Positions 19,591-27,799 of a stretch of 64,000 bases of DNA are shown here, piece after piece. A program made the position numbers and the translations under genes. Numbering within the stretch: the stretch's first letter is position 1; every line of letters begins with the position of its first letter. The notes below the pieces were generated by a model. It was not told where the DNA came from and did not search any database. It saw nothing but the letters and a program-made list of their open reading frames with translations. Source of the stretch: [Mycobacterium] crassicus (GTDB taxonomy: Bacteria > Actinomycetota > Actinomycetes > Mycobacteriales > Mycobacteriaceae); assembly GCF_020181615.1 (NCBI RefSeq), contig NZ_CP084029.1, forward strand, positions 3,101,316-3,165,315. Reading direction: 5' to 3'.

Positions 19591-20477
19591 CCACTGCGGT
19601 AACCGATCACTACCCCACGCGCAACGATGTCGCCATCGGCATCGAACCGCGCCGTGACCCGGTGGTCTGGACCCCCGATGGCAACAGCGGCCCGTTGGGG
19701 CCCGGCGACGTCAGCCGATTCGACGCCGACGGATTCCTGGCGGTCAACACCCTGCTGGACCCCGACGTGGTCGCCGATCTGCGCAACGAGCTGGACAACC
19801 TGCGCGCCGACGCGGCGCTGGCCGCCGACGAACGCTCGATCTGCGAGCGGGACAGCGGGCAGATCCGGTCGATCTTCGAGGTGCACCGGATCAGCCCGGC
19901 GTTCGCCGCGCTGGTGGCCGACCCGCGCCTGGTGGGTCCAGCCCGCCAACTGCTGGGCTCGGATGTGTACGTGCACCAGAGCAGGGTCAACTTCAAACCG
20001 GGCTTCAACGGCCGAGAGTTCTACTGGCACTCCGACTTCGAGACCTGGCACGCCGAAGACGGAATGCCCGGCCCGCGGGCCGTCAGCGTCTCGGTGGCCC
20101 TCACCGAGAACCTGGACAGCAACGGTTCGCTGATGATCATGCCCGGCTCGCACCGCTGGTTCGTGTCGTGCCCGGGTCAGACCCCGCCGGATCACTACCG
20201 CTCGTCGCTCAAGCAGCAGGAGATCGGCACCCCCGATGACGGCAGTCTGACCTGGTTGGCCGACCAGCACGGCATCCGCCAGATCACCGGCCCGGCCGGT
20301 TCGGCGGTGTTCTTCGACAGCAACTGCATGCACGGATCGAGCAGCAACATCACGCCGTATCCGCGCTCAAACGTGTTCATCGTCTACAACAGCGTTCAGA
20401 ACACCCTGGTGGAGCCCTTCGGCGCCGACGCTCCGCGGCCGACGTTCATCGCCAGCCGCACCTTCGACCCGGTGTAG
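19587..20477 (+). CDS. ectD: Ectoine 5-hydroxylase
   Basis: Fe(II)/2-oxoglutarate-dependent dioxygenase that converts ectoine to 5-hydroxyectoine, protecting against desiccation and heat as well as salt. 296 residues from GTG 19587. The EctD signature [17 protein letters not shown] supplies iron ligands His148 and Asp150; His249 in CMHGSS is the third. The [10 protein letters not shown] strand before it binds 2-oxoglutarate/ectoine. The GTG overlaps the ectC stop. No ectoine-specific aspartokinase (ask_ect) or transporter is adjacent. The gene converges on the IclR gene with a 31-base gap. Confidence 0.96.
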   Translation: MTTAVTDHYPTRNDVAIGIEPRRDPVVWTPDGNSGPLGPGDVSRFDADGFLAVNTLLDPDVVADLRNELDNLRADAALAADERSICERDSGQIRSIFEVHRISPAFAALVADPRLVGPARQLLGSDVYVHQSRVNFKPGFNGREFYWHSDFETWHAEDGMPGPRAVSVSVALTENLDSNGSLMIMPGSHRWFVSCPGQTPPDHYRSSLKQQEIGTPDDGSLTWLADQHGIRQITGPAGSAVFFDSNCMHGSSSNITPYPRSNVFIVYNSVQNTLVEPFGADAPRPTFIASRTFDPV

Positions 20478-20508
20478 GGCCAGTCGGCGGGACGGGCTTG
20501 ATGCCCGG

Positions 20509-21327
20509 CTAGCCGATCTGGTCACCGATCTCTTTGGCGGCCTCGATCAGCAGAGCCGCCACCGCCCGGTACTGCGAACTGCTCAGTCGGTGAATCGGTG
20601 CGGCTGCATTGAGCGCCAGCAGCACGCCGGGTGCACGCGTGGGAATGGGAACCGCAACCGAGGCGACTCCGTCCTCGCTCCCCTCCCGGTTCACCGCGTA
20701 CCCCTGTTGCCGTATGGAACTCAGCTCCAGTCGCAGCCCGGTCCTGGTGCCGACCGAATGTGCCGTAACCTGCTCTAGCTCCTCATCCGGGTACAGATGG
20801 GCGATGTCGGCATCGGACAGCCGAGCCAGCAGTGCCTTGCCCGTCGAGGTGCAGTGCGCAGGCATGGTGCGTCCGAGCCGTGATGCGACCCGAACGGCGG
20901 TCGGCCCCTCGGCGGCTGCGATGAAACGAACGTTGGCGCCCTCGAGAATCCCGAGATGCACCGATTCCTTGAGGCGTTCACTGAGGCGGACCAGGACCGG
21001 TTTTACCGCGCCCTCGATGTCGATCCGGTTCAACACCGAAGACCCGACGCTCATCAGTGCAGGCCCAGGGTAATACGTCTTGGACACCGGATCCTGGCGC
21101 ACGAAGCCCCGATACTGCAGCATCGCCAACAGGCGATGAGCCGTCGACGATGCGACGTCCAAGTGCTTGGCCGCGTCCGTCAGTCGGATTCGCGGCTGCT
21201 CTGCCAGCAGCAGGATGAGCCGCAATGCCCGGTCCACCGACCCGATCGGATACTGCGGCACACCCCGATCCGGAGCCGCGGCGTCACTACCGTCGCCAGC
21301 CGACCAGATTGGCTCGTCGCTCTGCAT
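20509..21327 (-). CDS. IclR-family regulator of the aromatic-acid operon
   Basis: 272-residue IclR transcription factor. The winged helix (SVDRALRLILLLAEQ, LTDAAKHLDVASSTAHRLLAMLQYRGFVRQ) spans about residues 29-80. The effector domain follows, with CTSTGKALLARLSD and SVAVPIPTRAPGVLLALNAAAP. It is divergent from the dioxygenase operon, with a shared 122-base promoter region holding a clear dyad at 21394-21408. IclR members commonly control pca and phthalate genes (PcaR, PcaU, PhtR types), so it is the predicted local regulator. Whether it activates or represses, and its ligand (protocatechuate, phthalate or 3-oxoadipate), are unknown. Confidence 0.88.
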   Translation of the reverse strand: MQSDEPIWSAGDGSDAAAPDRGVPQYPIGSVDRALRLILLLAEQPRIRLTDAAKHLDVASSTAHRLLAMLQYRGFVRQDPVSKTYYPGPALMSVGSSVLNRIDIEGAVKPVLVRLSERLKESVHLGILEGANVRFIAAAEGPTAVRVASRLGRTMPAHCTSTGKALLARLSDADIAHLYPDEELEQVTAHSVGTRTGLRLELSSIRQQGYAVNREGSEDGVASVAVPIPTRAPGVLLALNAAAPIHRLSSSQYRAVAALLIEAAKEIGDQIG

Positions 21328-21393
21328 ACCAGAGACAGTACTCAGCGTTGTTGACCTCTAAACCGTCATCCTGGCAAAATTTTCGCTACGCCC

Positions 21394-21408
21394 CAGAGAT
21401 TTTCTCTG
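21394..21408. promoter_or_regulatory. Candidate IclR operator upstream of the dioxygenase operon
   Basis: CAGAGA-TTT-TCTCTG is a perfect 6-bp dyad with a 3-base spacer in the divergent spacer, 41 bases before the dioxygenase ATG. An AT-rich AAAATTTT palindrome lies about 15 bases to its left. Size and position fit an IclR dimer site. Confidence 0.55.
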
Positions 21409-21449
21409 CATAACAGACATCGTGGGCTTTCAAGACTGGAGTCGTATCG

Positions 21450-22889
21450 ATGAGTGATCACCGGCAAGTCCTCGACGAGGTCAGGCGCGGAATGATCCCG
21501 GCGCATATCTACAACGACGCCGAAATCTTCGCTCTCGAGAAGGAGCGCCTCTTCGGTCGCGCCTGGATGTTCGTGGCGCATGAGTCGGAGATCCCCCAAG
21601 ACGGCGATTATGTCGTGCGACGCCTGCTCAACGACTCGTTCATCATCGCGCGCGACTCCAAGGGCGACGTGCGGGCCATGTTCAACATGTGCCTGCATCG
21701 TGGGATGCAGCTGTGCCGCGCCGAGATGGGCAACGCCTCCAATTTCCGGTGCCCCTACCACGGCTGGTCGTATCGCAATGACGGGCGCATCACCGGCCTG
21801 CCCTTCCACCAGGAGGCCTACGGCGGCGAGGCCGGCTTTTCCAAGCGAGGCCAGACGCTGTTGCCGGCGCCGAATCTCGCCAGCTACAACGGGCTGATCT
21901 TCATCAGCCTCGACCCGCAAGCGCCTCCGCTTGAAGACTTTCTCGGCGATTTCACGTTCTATCTGGACTTCTACACCAGGCAGAGTCGCAGCGGCCTGGA
22001 GGTGCGCGGCCCGCAACGATGGCGCATCAAGGCGAACTGGAAGATCGGCGTCGAGAACTTTGCCGGGGACATGTATCACACCCCGCATACCCACGCCTCG
22101 GTCGTCGATATCGGACTGTTTCGTGAACCGAAGGCGCAGAAGCGCAAAGACGGCGCGACCTACTGGGCGACCTGCGGCGGCGGTACGACCTACAAGCTTC
22201 CGCCGGGGACCTTCGAAGAGCGGATGCGCTATGTCGGCTACCCCGACGAGATGGTGAGCCGGATCAAGAGCGTGTGGTCACCCGATCACCAGCGCGTGGT
22301 CGCCGACGACGGCTTCATGATCTCGGCGGCATCGTGCTTTCCCAACATGAGCCTGGTGCACAACTGGCCGAAGATTCAGGACAGTGAAGAAGTATTGCCG
22401 TTCATATCGATTCGCACCTGGCAGCCGATCAGTGAGAACGAGACCGAGGTGTACTCGTGGTTCGCGGTCGACGCGGCCGCTCCCGAGCAGTTCAAGAAGG
22501 ACTCCTACAAGGCCTACCTGATGTGCTTTGGCTCCACCGGCATGTTCGAACAGGATGACGTGGAGAACTGGGTGTCGCTGACCAACACCGCCGCCGGATC
22601 CATGGCCCGCCAACTGTTGCTCAATGGACGGATGGGCCTGCTCGCCGACGACACTCCGGTGGTCAATGCGTTGCCGCCGGACCTGTTCCATGGCCCGGGC
22701 ACCGCTCAGGTCGGCTATAACGAGAACAATCAGCGGGCGATGCTTCGGATGTGGGCCGATCACCTCCAGATGCCTCCGGTGGCGACGAACACCGCGGCGA
22801 TGGGCACGCAGCGCGAGGGAATCACCCCTCTCGTGCAGACCAATGGCACGTCGGCGTGCGAGGCGGCCTGCGAGGAGGCTCGGGTATGA
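21450..22889 (+). CDS. Rieske aromatic-ring-hydroxylating dioxygenase, large subunit (phthalate 3,4-dioxygenase-like)
   Basis: Catalytic alpha subunit that adds O2 to an aromatic ring to give a cis-dihydrodiol. 479 residues. The Rieske [2Fe-2S] ligands are Cys81/His83 (FNMCLHRG) and Cys101/His104 (CPYHGW). The mononuclear iron ligands are His210 and His215 in GDMYHTPHTH, with bridging Asp207 and the distal Asp near 369-370 (FEQDDVENW). The N-terminus (RRGMIPAHIYNDAEIF) resembles Gram-positive phthalate dioxygenases. Downstream decarboxylase and pca genes support a phthalate-type substrate, but a related aromatic dicarboxylate cannot be excluded. GGAG lies 8 bases before the ATG. Confidence 0.88.
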   Translation: MSDHRQVLDEVRRGMIPAHIYNDAEIFALEKERLFGRAWMFVAHESEIPQDGDYVVRRLLNDSFIIARDSKGDVRAMFNMCLHRGMQLCRAEMGNASNFRCPYHGWSYRNDGRITGLPFHQEAYGGEAGFSKRGQTLLPAPNLASYNGLIFISLDPQAPPLEDFLGDFTFYLDFYTRQSRSGLEVRGPQRWRIKANWKIGVENFAGDMYHTPHTHASVVDIGLFREPKAQKRKDGATYWATCGGGTTYKLPPGTFEERMRYVGYPDEMVSRIKSVWSPDHQRVVADDGFMISAASCFPNMSLVHNWPKIQDSEEVLPFISIRTWQPISENETEVYSWFAVDAAAPEQFKKDSYKAYLMCFGSTGMFEQDDVENWVSLTNTAAGSMARQLLLNGRMGLLADDTPVVNALPPDLFHGPGTAQVGYNENNQRAMLRMWADHLQMPPVATNTAAMGTQREGITPLVQTNGTSACEAACEEARV

Positions 22890-23512
22890 CATCCGCCGAG
22901 AAGAGCCGGCGGGCGGGGTTCGCCCGGCCCAAGGCTGCCGACGGCCCCTGGGAGTTGGCGGTGCTGGGTGGTCATGCGCCCAGGCAAGTCCGTACCGGCA
23001 AGCCCCTGCCGTTCAACGACTCCCGCCACCTGCAGGCACATCAGTTCTTGGTCGACGAGGCATATCTGCTCGACGCACAGCAGTACGCCGAATGGCTCGA
23101 CACCCTCACCGAGGACATCCACTACTTCATGCCGGTTCGGGTGACCACTGCCTCCGGCGCCGGATTCGACACGTCACCCGGCATGGCCCACTTCGATGAG
23201 AACAAGTACTCGCTGAACAGACGCGTCGCGCGCTTTGCGACCGAACACGCCTGGACCGAAGATCCACCGTCACGGCTGCGCCATCACATCACCAATGTTC
23301 GCACCTTTGCCTGCGACGACGACGAGCACCTGATCGTCGAGTCGGCCGAGTTGCTCTTCCGCAGCCGTGGCGATGTGAACGAAGCCGCTCTGATCTCCTG
23401 CGGCCGCGAAGACCTGCTACGTCTGACCGATCATGGGTGGAAATTGGCGCGCCGCACCATCTATCTCGACGAATCAGTCCTGCGCATGCAGAATCTGGCG
23501 GTGTTCCTGTGA
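22886..23512 (+). CDS. Ring-hydroxylating dioxygenase, small (beta) subunit
   Basis: Structural beta subunit (NTF2-like cone fold) of the alpha3beta3 oxygenase. 208 residues from ATG 22886. QAHQFLVDEAYLLDAQQYAEWLDTLTEDIHYFMPVR is the family N-terminal helix block, and RLRHHITNVR plus SCGREDLLRLTDHGWKLARRTIYLDESVL complete the fold. The start overlaps the alpha-subunit stop (ATGA). The open frame before 22886 is a shadow of the alpha gene. It has no catalytic residues of its own. Confidence 0.92.
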   Translation: MTSAEKSRRAGFARPKAADGPWELAVLGGHAPRQVRTGKPLPFNDSRHLQAHQFLVDEAYLLDAQQYAEWLDTLTEDIHYFMPVRVTTASGAGFDTSPGMAHFDENKYSLNRRVARFATEHAWTEDPPSRLRHHITNVRTFACDDDEHLIVESAELLFRSRGDVNEAALISCGREDLLRLTDHGWKLARRTIYLDESVLRMQNLAVFL

Positions 23513-23769
23513 ACGAACTCGAAGACCTCCTCGCCGGCTCGGTGGGCGAAACAATCACTGTCTCCAACGAATTCACCGAGGTGACGGTGCGACGGGTCGA
23601 CACCCGCAACGGTTCGCGGCTACTCATCACATCACCGAAGTCGGGACAGTGGATCAGTCTCGATGCCCTGGAAATCGAAGCGCTGACATGGCAGAACTCC
23701 TACACACTGTCCGCGATGGTCGGCAAGATGCACGAACCGCTCCTCTCCGACGACAGTGACCTGCCATGA
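23509..23769 (+). CDS. Small cysteine-free protein inside the dioxygenase operon
   Basis: 86 residues from GTG 23509, overlapping the beta-subunit stop and the SDR start by 4 bases each. It occupies the slot where many dioxygenase operons encode the ferredoxin, but has no cysteine at all, so it cannot hold an Fe-S cluster. Visible features are NEFTEVTVRRVDTRNGSRL, SPKSGQWISLDALEIEALTWQN and an acidic C-terminus. Similar short proteins are sometimes labelled 'dihydrodiol dehydrogenase' in actinobacterial annotations without biochemical support. The predicted mixed beta/alpha fold could be an assembly or adaptor factor for the oxygenase. Function not known. Confidence 0.8.
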   Translation: MNELEDLLAGSVGETITVSNEFTEVTVRRVDTRNGSRLLITSPKSGQWISLDALEIEALTWQNSYTLSAMVGKMHEPLLSDDSDLP

Positions 23770-24581
23770 CGGGATGGCTGGACGGTAAGCGTGCGCTGGT
23801 CGTCGGCGCCGGCTCGGGCATCGGCCGAGCAGTCGTCGACGCATATCTCGACGAGGGAGCCCAGGTCGCGGTTCTGGAACGCGATCGGTCGAAATGCGCT
23901 GCGTTGGCAAGTCAATTGCCGGGAGTTCCGGTGACACAGGGCGATGCCACGACTGCCGAGGCGAACGAGCGCGCCGTCGCCGCAACCGTCGCGGCTTTCG
24001 GCGGCCTGGACACGCTGGTCAACTGCGTCGGGATCTTCGACTTCTACAAGGGAATCACCGATATTTCGGCCGAAGAGCTGGCGCCGGCGTTCGACGAGAT
24101 GTTCACGACGAACGTGCTGAGTTATCTGCAGTCGGTGAAGGCCGCCATCCCGGCGCTTCAAGCCCAGGCGGGGTCGTCCATCGTCCTCACCGAGTCCGCC
24201 TCATCGTTCTATCCGGGTCGCGGCGGCGTGCTGTACGTCGCGTCGAAGTTCGCAGTGCGCGGCCTGGTCGCCACCCTCGCCTACGAACTCGCCCCGCAGA
24301 TCCGTGTCAACGGCGTCGCACCGGGCGGAACCCTGAACACCGACCTGCGCGGCCTGCAGAACCTGTCACTCGACCACGTCCGGCTGGACGACACCCCCAA
24401 CCGTGCCCGCGACCTCGCGGCACGCACGCCCCTCAATGTGGCACTCACTGCCCAGGACCACGCCTGGAGCTACGTCTTTTTGGCGTCAGACCGGTCCCGC
24501 GGTATCACGGCCGGCAGTACCCATCCCGACGGTGGATTCGGAATGGGCGCAGCACGACCCGCTCCGCAGACGGAGGGGTGA
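23766..24581 (+). CDS. cis-Dihydrodiol dehydrogenase (SDR family)
   Basis: NAD-dependent short-chain dehydrogenase expected to re-aromatise the dihydrodiol made by the oxygenase (PhtB-like). 271 residues. Dinucleotide site ALVVGAGSGIGRAV, LVNCVGIFDFYKG, catalytic Ser in LTESASSFYPGRGG, and the YVASKFA catalytic Tyr-xxx-Lys. The IFDFYKG and SSFYPGRGGVLY segments are typical of the BphB/HcaB/TodD dihydrodiol dehydrogenases. 4-base overlap with the preceding small gene; 3 bases separate it from the decarboxylase gene. Confidence 0.87.
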   Translation: MTGWLDGKRALVVGAGSGIGRAVVDAYLDEGAQVAVLERDRSKCAALASQLPGVPVTQGDATTAEANERAVAATVAAFGGLDTLVNCVGIFDFYKGITDISAEELAPAFDEMFTTNVLSYLQSVKAAIPALQAQAGSSIVLTESASSFYPGRGGVLYVASKFAVRGLVATLAYELAPQIRVNGVAPGGTLNTDLRGLQNLSLDHVRLDDTPNRARDLAARTPLNVALTAQDHAWSYVFLASDRSRGITAGSTHPDGGFGMGAARPAPQTEG

Positions 24582-24584
24582 CGG

Positions 24585-25313
24585 GTGAGCACCGACGATC
24601 TGGCGGCCCTGCGGCTGAAGGTTGCCCAGGCGTGCCGCGTCGCTGCGGCTCGCGGCCTGGTGGACGGGATTCTCGGACACATCAGTGCCCGGGTCGACGA
24701 AGAGCACCTACTCGTGCGGTGTCGCAGCGACTCTGACGACGGTGTGGCGTTCACCCGTCCCGACGACATTCGACTCATCCGCTTTGACGGAACTCCCGGC
24801 ATGCCGGGCGAATTGGACGGATATCGGGTACCCAACGAGTTGCCGATTCACGTCGAGACGCTGCTGGCATACCCCCAATACCGGTCGGTGGCCCACCTGC
24901 ATCCGGTGGCCGTCGTGGCCGCCGACCTGGCGGGTATCACAATCGAACCCATCTACGGGGCCTTCGACATCCCGGGCGCATGGCTCGCGCGCCGTGGTGT
25001 TCCGGTCTACCAACGGGCCGTGCTGATCCGCACCGCGGAGCTCGGCAAAGAGATGGTCACCGCCATGGGAGGCAAGCCGGTGGTGATCTGTCGCGGCCAT
25101 GGAATCACCAGTGCCGCTGCCACGGCTGCCCAAGCTGTCCTGCAGGCGATCAGCCTGGACCAATTGGCTTCGATGTCACTACGGGTCCGCTCCGCGGGCG
25201 GCACGTGCAAGCCGATCGGCGAGGCAGATTGGGCCGATCTGCCCGACCTTGGCCCCGCATTCACCGCGGACGCCGCCTGGCGCCATGAACTCGCCCGGCT
25301 GGAGCGGCTATGA
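24585..25313 (+). CDS. Class II aldolase/adducin-family decarboxylase (3,4-dihydroxyphthalate decarboxylase-like)
   Basis: 242 residues, GTG start. Class II aldolase fold with zinc ligands His104 and His106 (SVAHLHP) and His172 (CRGHGI), plus acidic residues Glu85/Glu91 in PNELPIHVE. In Gram-positive phthalate pathways this family member (PhtC/PehC) decarboxylates 3,4-dihydroxyphthalate to protocatechuate. That product is the substrate of the next two gene products, so the position explains the assignment. An HCOMODA- or dihydroxycumate-type decarboxylase is an alternative from family alone. Its stop overlaps the pcaH start. Confidence 0.8.
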   Translation: MSTDDLAALRLKVAQACRVAAARGLVDGILGHISARVDEEHLLVRCRSDSDDGVAFTRPDDIRLIRFDGTPGMPGELDGYRVPNELPIHVETLLAYPQYRSVAHLHPVAVVAADLAGITIEPIYGAFDIPGAWLARRGVPVYQRAVLIRTAELGKEMVTAMGGKPVVICRGHGITSAAATAAQAVLQAISLDQLASMSLRVRSAGGTCKPIGEADWADLPDLGPAFTADAAWRHELARLERL

Positions 25314-26059
25314 CGGGTCAGGCGGAGATCAGCGCAGAAATCGCGGTGATCCAGGCCGACTACGCGAGTGCGGGCATCGAGGAAAGCCAACCCCGGCTGG
25401 ACTATCCGCCCTACCGCAGCAGCGTGCTTCGGCATCCCAAGCGGGCACTACACCTCGCCGACCCAGAGGCCGCCGAGCTGCAGGCGCCCTGTTTCGGCGA
25501 GTGCGACATCACCCCCCTCGACGCGGATCTGACGACCCAGCACGCCGGCGCACCGATCGGTGAGCGCACGGTGGTGACCGGACGGATCGTCGACGGCAAC
25601 GGCAGGCCGGTGCGCCGCCAACTCGTCGAGATCTGGCAGGCCAACGCCAGCGGGCGCTACATCCACCGGGGCGATCAGCATCCCGCACCGTTGGACCCCA
25701 ATTTCACCGGAGCGGGGCGTTGCCTCACCGACGACGACGGCTGCTACCGGTTCACCACGATCAAGCCCGGCCCGTATCCCTGGCGCAACCACCACAACGC
25801 CTGGCGTCCCGCGCATATCCATTTTTCGTTGTTCGGCGGTGATTTCACGCAGCGGATGATCACTCAGATGTATTTTCCGGGCGACCCGCTGTTCGCGTTG
25901 GATCCGATCTATCAGTCGATCACCGACCAGAAGGCCCGTGATCGGCTCGTCGCGGTCTACGACCACGACATCACCAGCCACGAATGGGCTACCGGATACC
26001 GGTGGGACATCGTGCTCACCGGCTCAGCCGCAACGCCTTTCGAGGATCACGATGACTGA
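25310..26059 (+). CDS. pcaH: Protocatechuate 3,4-dioxygenase, beta subunit
   Basis: Intradiol ring-cleavage enzyme producing 3-carboxy-cis,cis-muconate; the beta subunit holds the non-haem Fe(III). 249 residues. Expected iron ligands are visible: Tyr117 (SGRYIHRGD), Tyr156 (GPYPWRN), His169 and His171 (PAHIHFS). The core strand VTGRIVDGNGRPVRRQLVEIWQA and the DPNFTGAGR segment are family-typical. Starts in the decarboxylase stop codon (ATGA) and overlaps pcaG by 8 bases. Confidence 0.95.
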   Translation: MTGQAEISAEIAVIQADYASAGIEESQPRLDYPPYRSSVLRHPKRALHLADPEAAELQAPCFGECDITPLDADLTTQHAGAPIGERTVVTGRIVDGNGRPVRRQLVEIWQANASGRYIHRGDQHPAPLDPNFTGAGRCLTDDDGCYRFTTIKPGPYPWRNHHNAWRPAHIHFSLFGGDFTQRMITQMYFPGDPLFALDPIYQSITDQKARDRLVAVYDHDITSHEWATGYRWDIVLTGSAATPFEDHDD

Positions 26060-26600
26060 GCTGACGGCCACGCCCGGGCAGACCATCGGCCCGTTCTTCG
26101 GCTACGCATTGCCCTTCGATCGCGGCAACGAGCTGGTGCCTCCTGGCTCAGCCGGTGCCATCCAGCTGCATGGCACCGTCACCGACGGCGCCGGGGGTCC
26201 CGTTCCCGATGCGCTGGTGGAGATCTGGCAGGCCGATTCGGGCGGCGCCGTACCAACCTCCAGTTCGCTTCGCCGCGACGGCGACACCTTCACGGGGTGG
26301 GGACGCGCCGCGACAGATGCCGGCGGCCACTACAGCTTCACGACGGTGAAACCTGGGGCGCTGCACCAGTCGACACCGTTCATTGCCGTCGCCGTGTTCG
26401 CGCGGGGCCTGCTGAACCGGTTGTTCACCCGTGCCTATTTTCCCGGCGATCAACTCGACACAGACCGACTGTTGAACTCCGTGGCGGCTGACCGTCGTCA
26501 TACCCTCATCACGGTGCCCGACGAGCATGGATTTCGGTTCGACATCCGGCTGCAGGGCGCCGACGAGACGGTATTCCTGCGCTATCGGGGGCAACCATGA
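26052..26600 (+). CDS. pcaG: Protocatechuate 3,4-dioxygenase, alpha subunit
   Basis: 182 residues from ATG 26052 (MTELTATPGQTIGPFFGYAL), the standard PcaG N-terminus. It shares the transthyretin-like fold of PcaH (LHGTVTDGAGGPVPDALVEIWQADSGG, YSFTTVKPG, FARGLLNRLFTRAYFPGD) but lacks the iron tyrosines and His-x-His, as expected for the non-metal subunit. It partners PcaH in the (alpha-beta)n complex. The longer frame upstream is a shadow of pcaH. Confidence 0.95.
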   Translation: MTELTATPGQTIGPFFGYALPFDRGNELVPPGSAGAIQLHGTVTDGAGGPVPDALVEIWQADSGGAVPTSSSLRRDGDTFTGWGRAATDAGGHYSFTTVKPGALHQSTPFIAVAVFARGLLNRLFTRAYFPGDQLDTDRLLNSVAADRRHTLITVPDEHGFRFDIRLQGADETVFLRYRGQP

Positions 26601-27799
26601 CCGACTTGTTGTGGCCCGGCGACCACCGGGCAGGGCTGATCTTCAGCGACGCGGCATACCTGGCTGCGATGCTGCGGGTCGAAAACGCCTGGCTCGGCGT
26701 GCTAGTCGAATCCGGTCTCGCGCCGGTGTCGGCACGGGCCGACCTGACCGCGGTGGTCTCGACCGCTGACGTGGAAGCGGTGGCCGTGGCGGCCGAGGCG
26801 ACCGGCAACCCGGTGCCCGGCCTGCTCGACCTACTCCGGGAACGTACCGGCGGCGATCCGGCCCGCTGGCTGCACCGCGGCCTGACCAGCCAGGACGTCG
26901 TCGACACCGCTCTGATGCTCTGTCTGCGCGACGCGTTGGATCGAGTTCGCAACGAGCTCAGCGCGCAAGTACGCACCTTGGCCGCGCTGGCGCAGACCTA
27001 CCGTGACAGCCCCATGCTTGCCCGCACCCTGACCCAGCCCGCACTGCCCACCACGGTCGGCATGAAGTTCGCCAACTGGCTGACCGGACTGTTGGACGGC
27101 GCCGACTGTGTCGCCGCACTGCCGCAGCTTTCGGTGCAGGCCGGCGGTGCCGCGGGAACTATGGCCGCTGCCACCGAGTTGGCCGGTTCACCCACCGATG
27201 CCACAAGCCTGTCCGGGCGACTGGCCGCAGCCCTTGACCTCGCCGACAGCCCGCCCTGGCACACCACTCGGTCAGTCATCACCCGCGCCGGCGACGCGCT
27301 GGTGACATGTTGCGACGCCTGGTCCCACATCGCCAACGACGTTGCGGCGAGCAGTAGGACCGAGATCGGTGAATTGGCCGAGGGCCGCGGCGGCGGTTCG
27401 TCGACGATGCCGCACAAGAACAATCCGGTGCTTGCCCTGTTGATCCGCCGTACCGGAGTGGTGGCACCGTCGCTGGCCGCCGGCTTGCACGCCGCGTCGG
27501 CCGCCAGTGTCGACGAGCGTTCCGACGGCGGCTGGCACGCCGAATGGGCGGGCCTGCGGACCCTGTCCCGCTATGCCGTCGCTGCCGCAGCGCAGACAAC
27601 AGAGCTGCTCGCCGGGCTGGTCGTCGACACCGATCGCGCCGCGGCGAATCTTGCCGCCGCCGGTGACCTGCTCGGGGAGCAACGGGCGATGACCGAATTG
27701 ACCGGGCATGCCGCTCGTGGCGACTACACCGGGGCGACAAGCCCTCTCATCGATGCCGTGCTGCAACGCGCGAACCACCACCTGATGGAGGCGACATGA
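26597..27799 (+). CDS. pcaB: 3-carboxy-cis,cis-muconate cycloisomerase
   Basis: Converts beta-carboxymuconate to 4-carboxymuconolactone. 400-residue fumarase/aspartase superfamily protein with the signature GGSSTMPHKNNP at residues 266-277 (catalytic Ser loop). HRGLTSQDVVDTALML and TLTQPALPTTVGMKFANWL belong to the PcaB group. It is slightly shorter than many proteobacterial PcaB proteins. Overlaps pcaG and pcaL by 4 bases each. Confidence 0.94.
   Translation: MTDLLWPGDHRAGLIFSDAAYLAAMLRVENAWLGVLVESGLAPVSARADLTAVVSTADVEAVAVAAEATGNPVPGLLDLLRERTGGDPARWLHRGLTSQDVVDTALMLCLRDALDRVRNELSAQVRTLAALAQTYRDSPMLARTLTQPALPTTVGMKFANWLTGLLDGADCVAALPQLSVQAGGAAGTMAAATELAGSPTDATSLSGRLAAALDLADSPPWHTTRSVITRAGDALVTCCDAWSHIANDVAASSRTEIGELAEGRGGGSSTMPHKNNPVLALLIRRTGVVAPSLAAGLHAASAASVDERSDGGWHAEWAGLRTLSRYAVAAAAQTTELLAGLVVDTDRAAANLAAAGDLLGEQRAMTELTGHAARGDYTGATSPLIDAVLQRANHHLMEAT

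Noticed and set aside
17209..20477. Ectoine cluster on a transposon or genomic island with integrase
   Set aside because: No transposase, integrase, attachment-site repeat or tRNA boundary is visible at the ends of the 17.2-30.3 kb block.
23509..23769. Ferredoxin for the dioxygenase
   Set aside because: No cysteine or Rieske motif at all; only the operon position suggested it.
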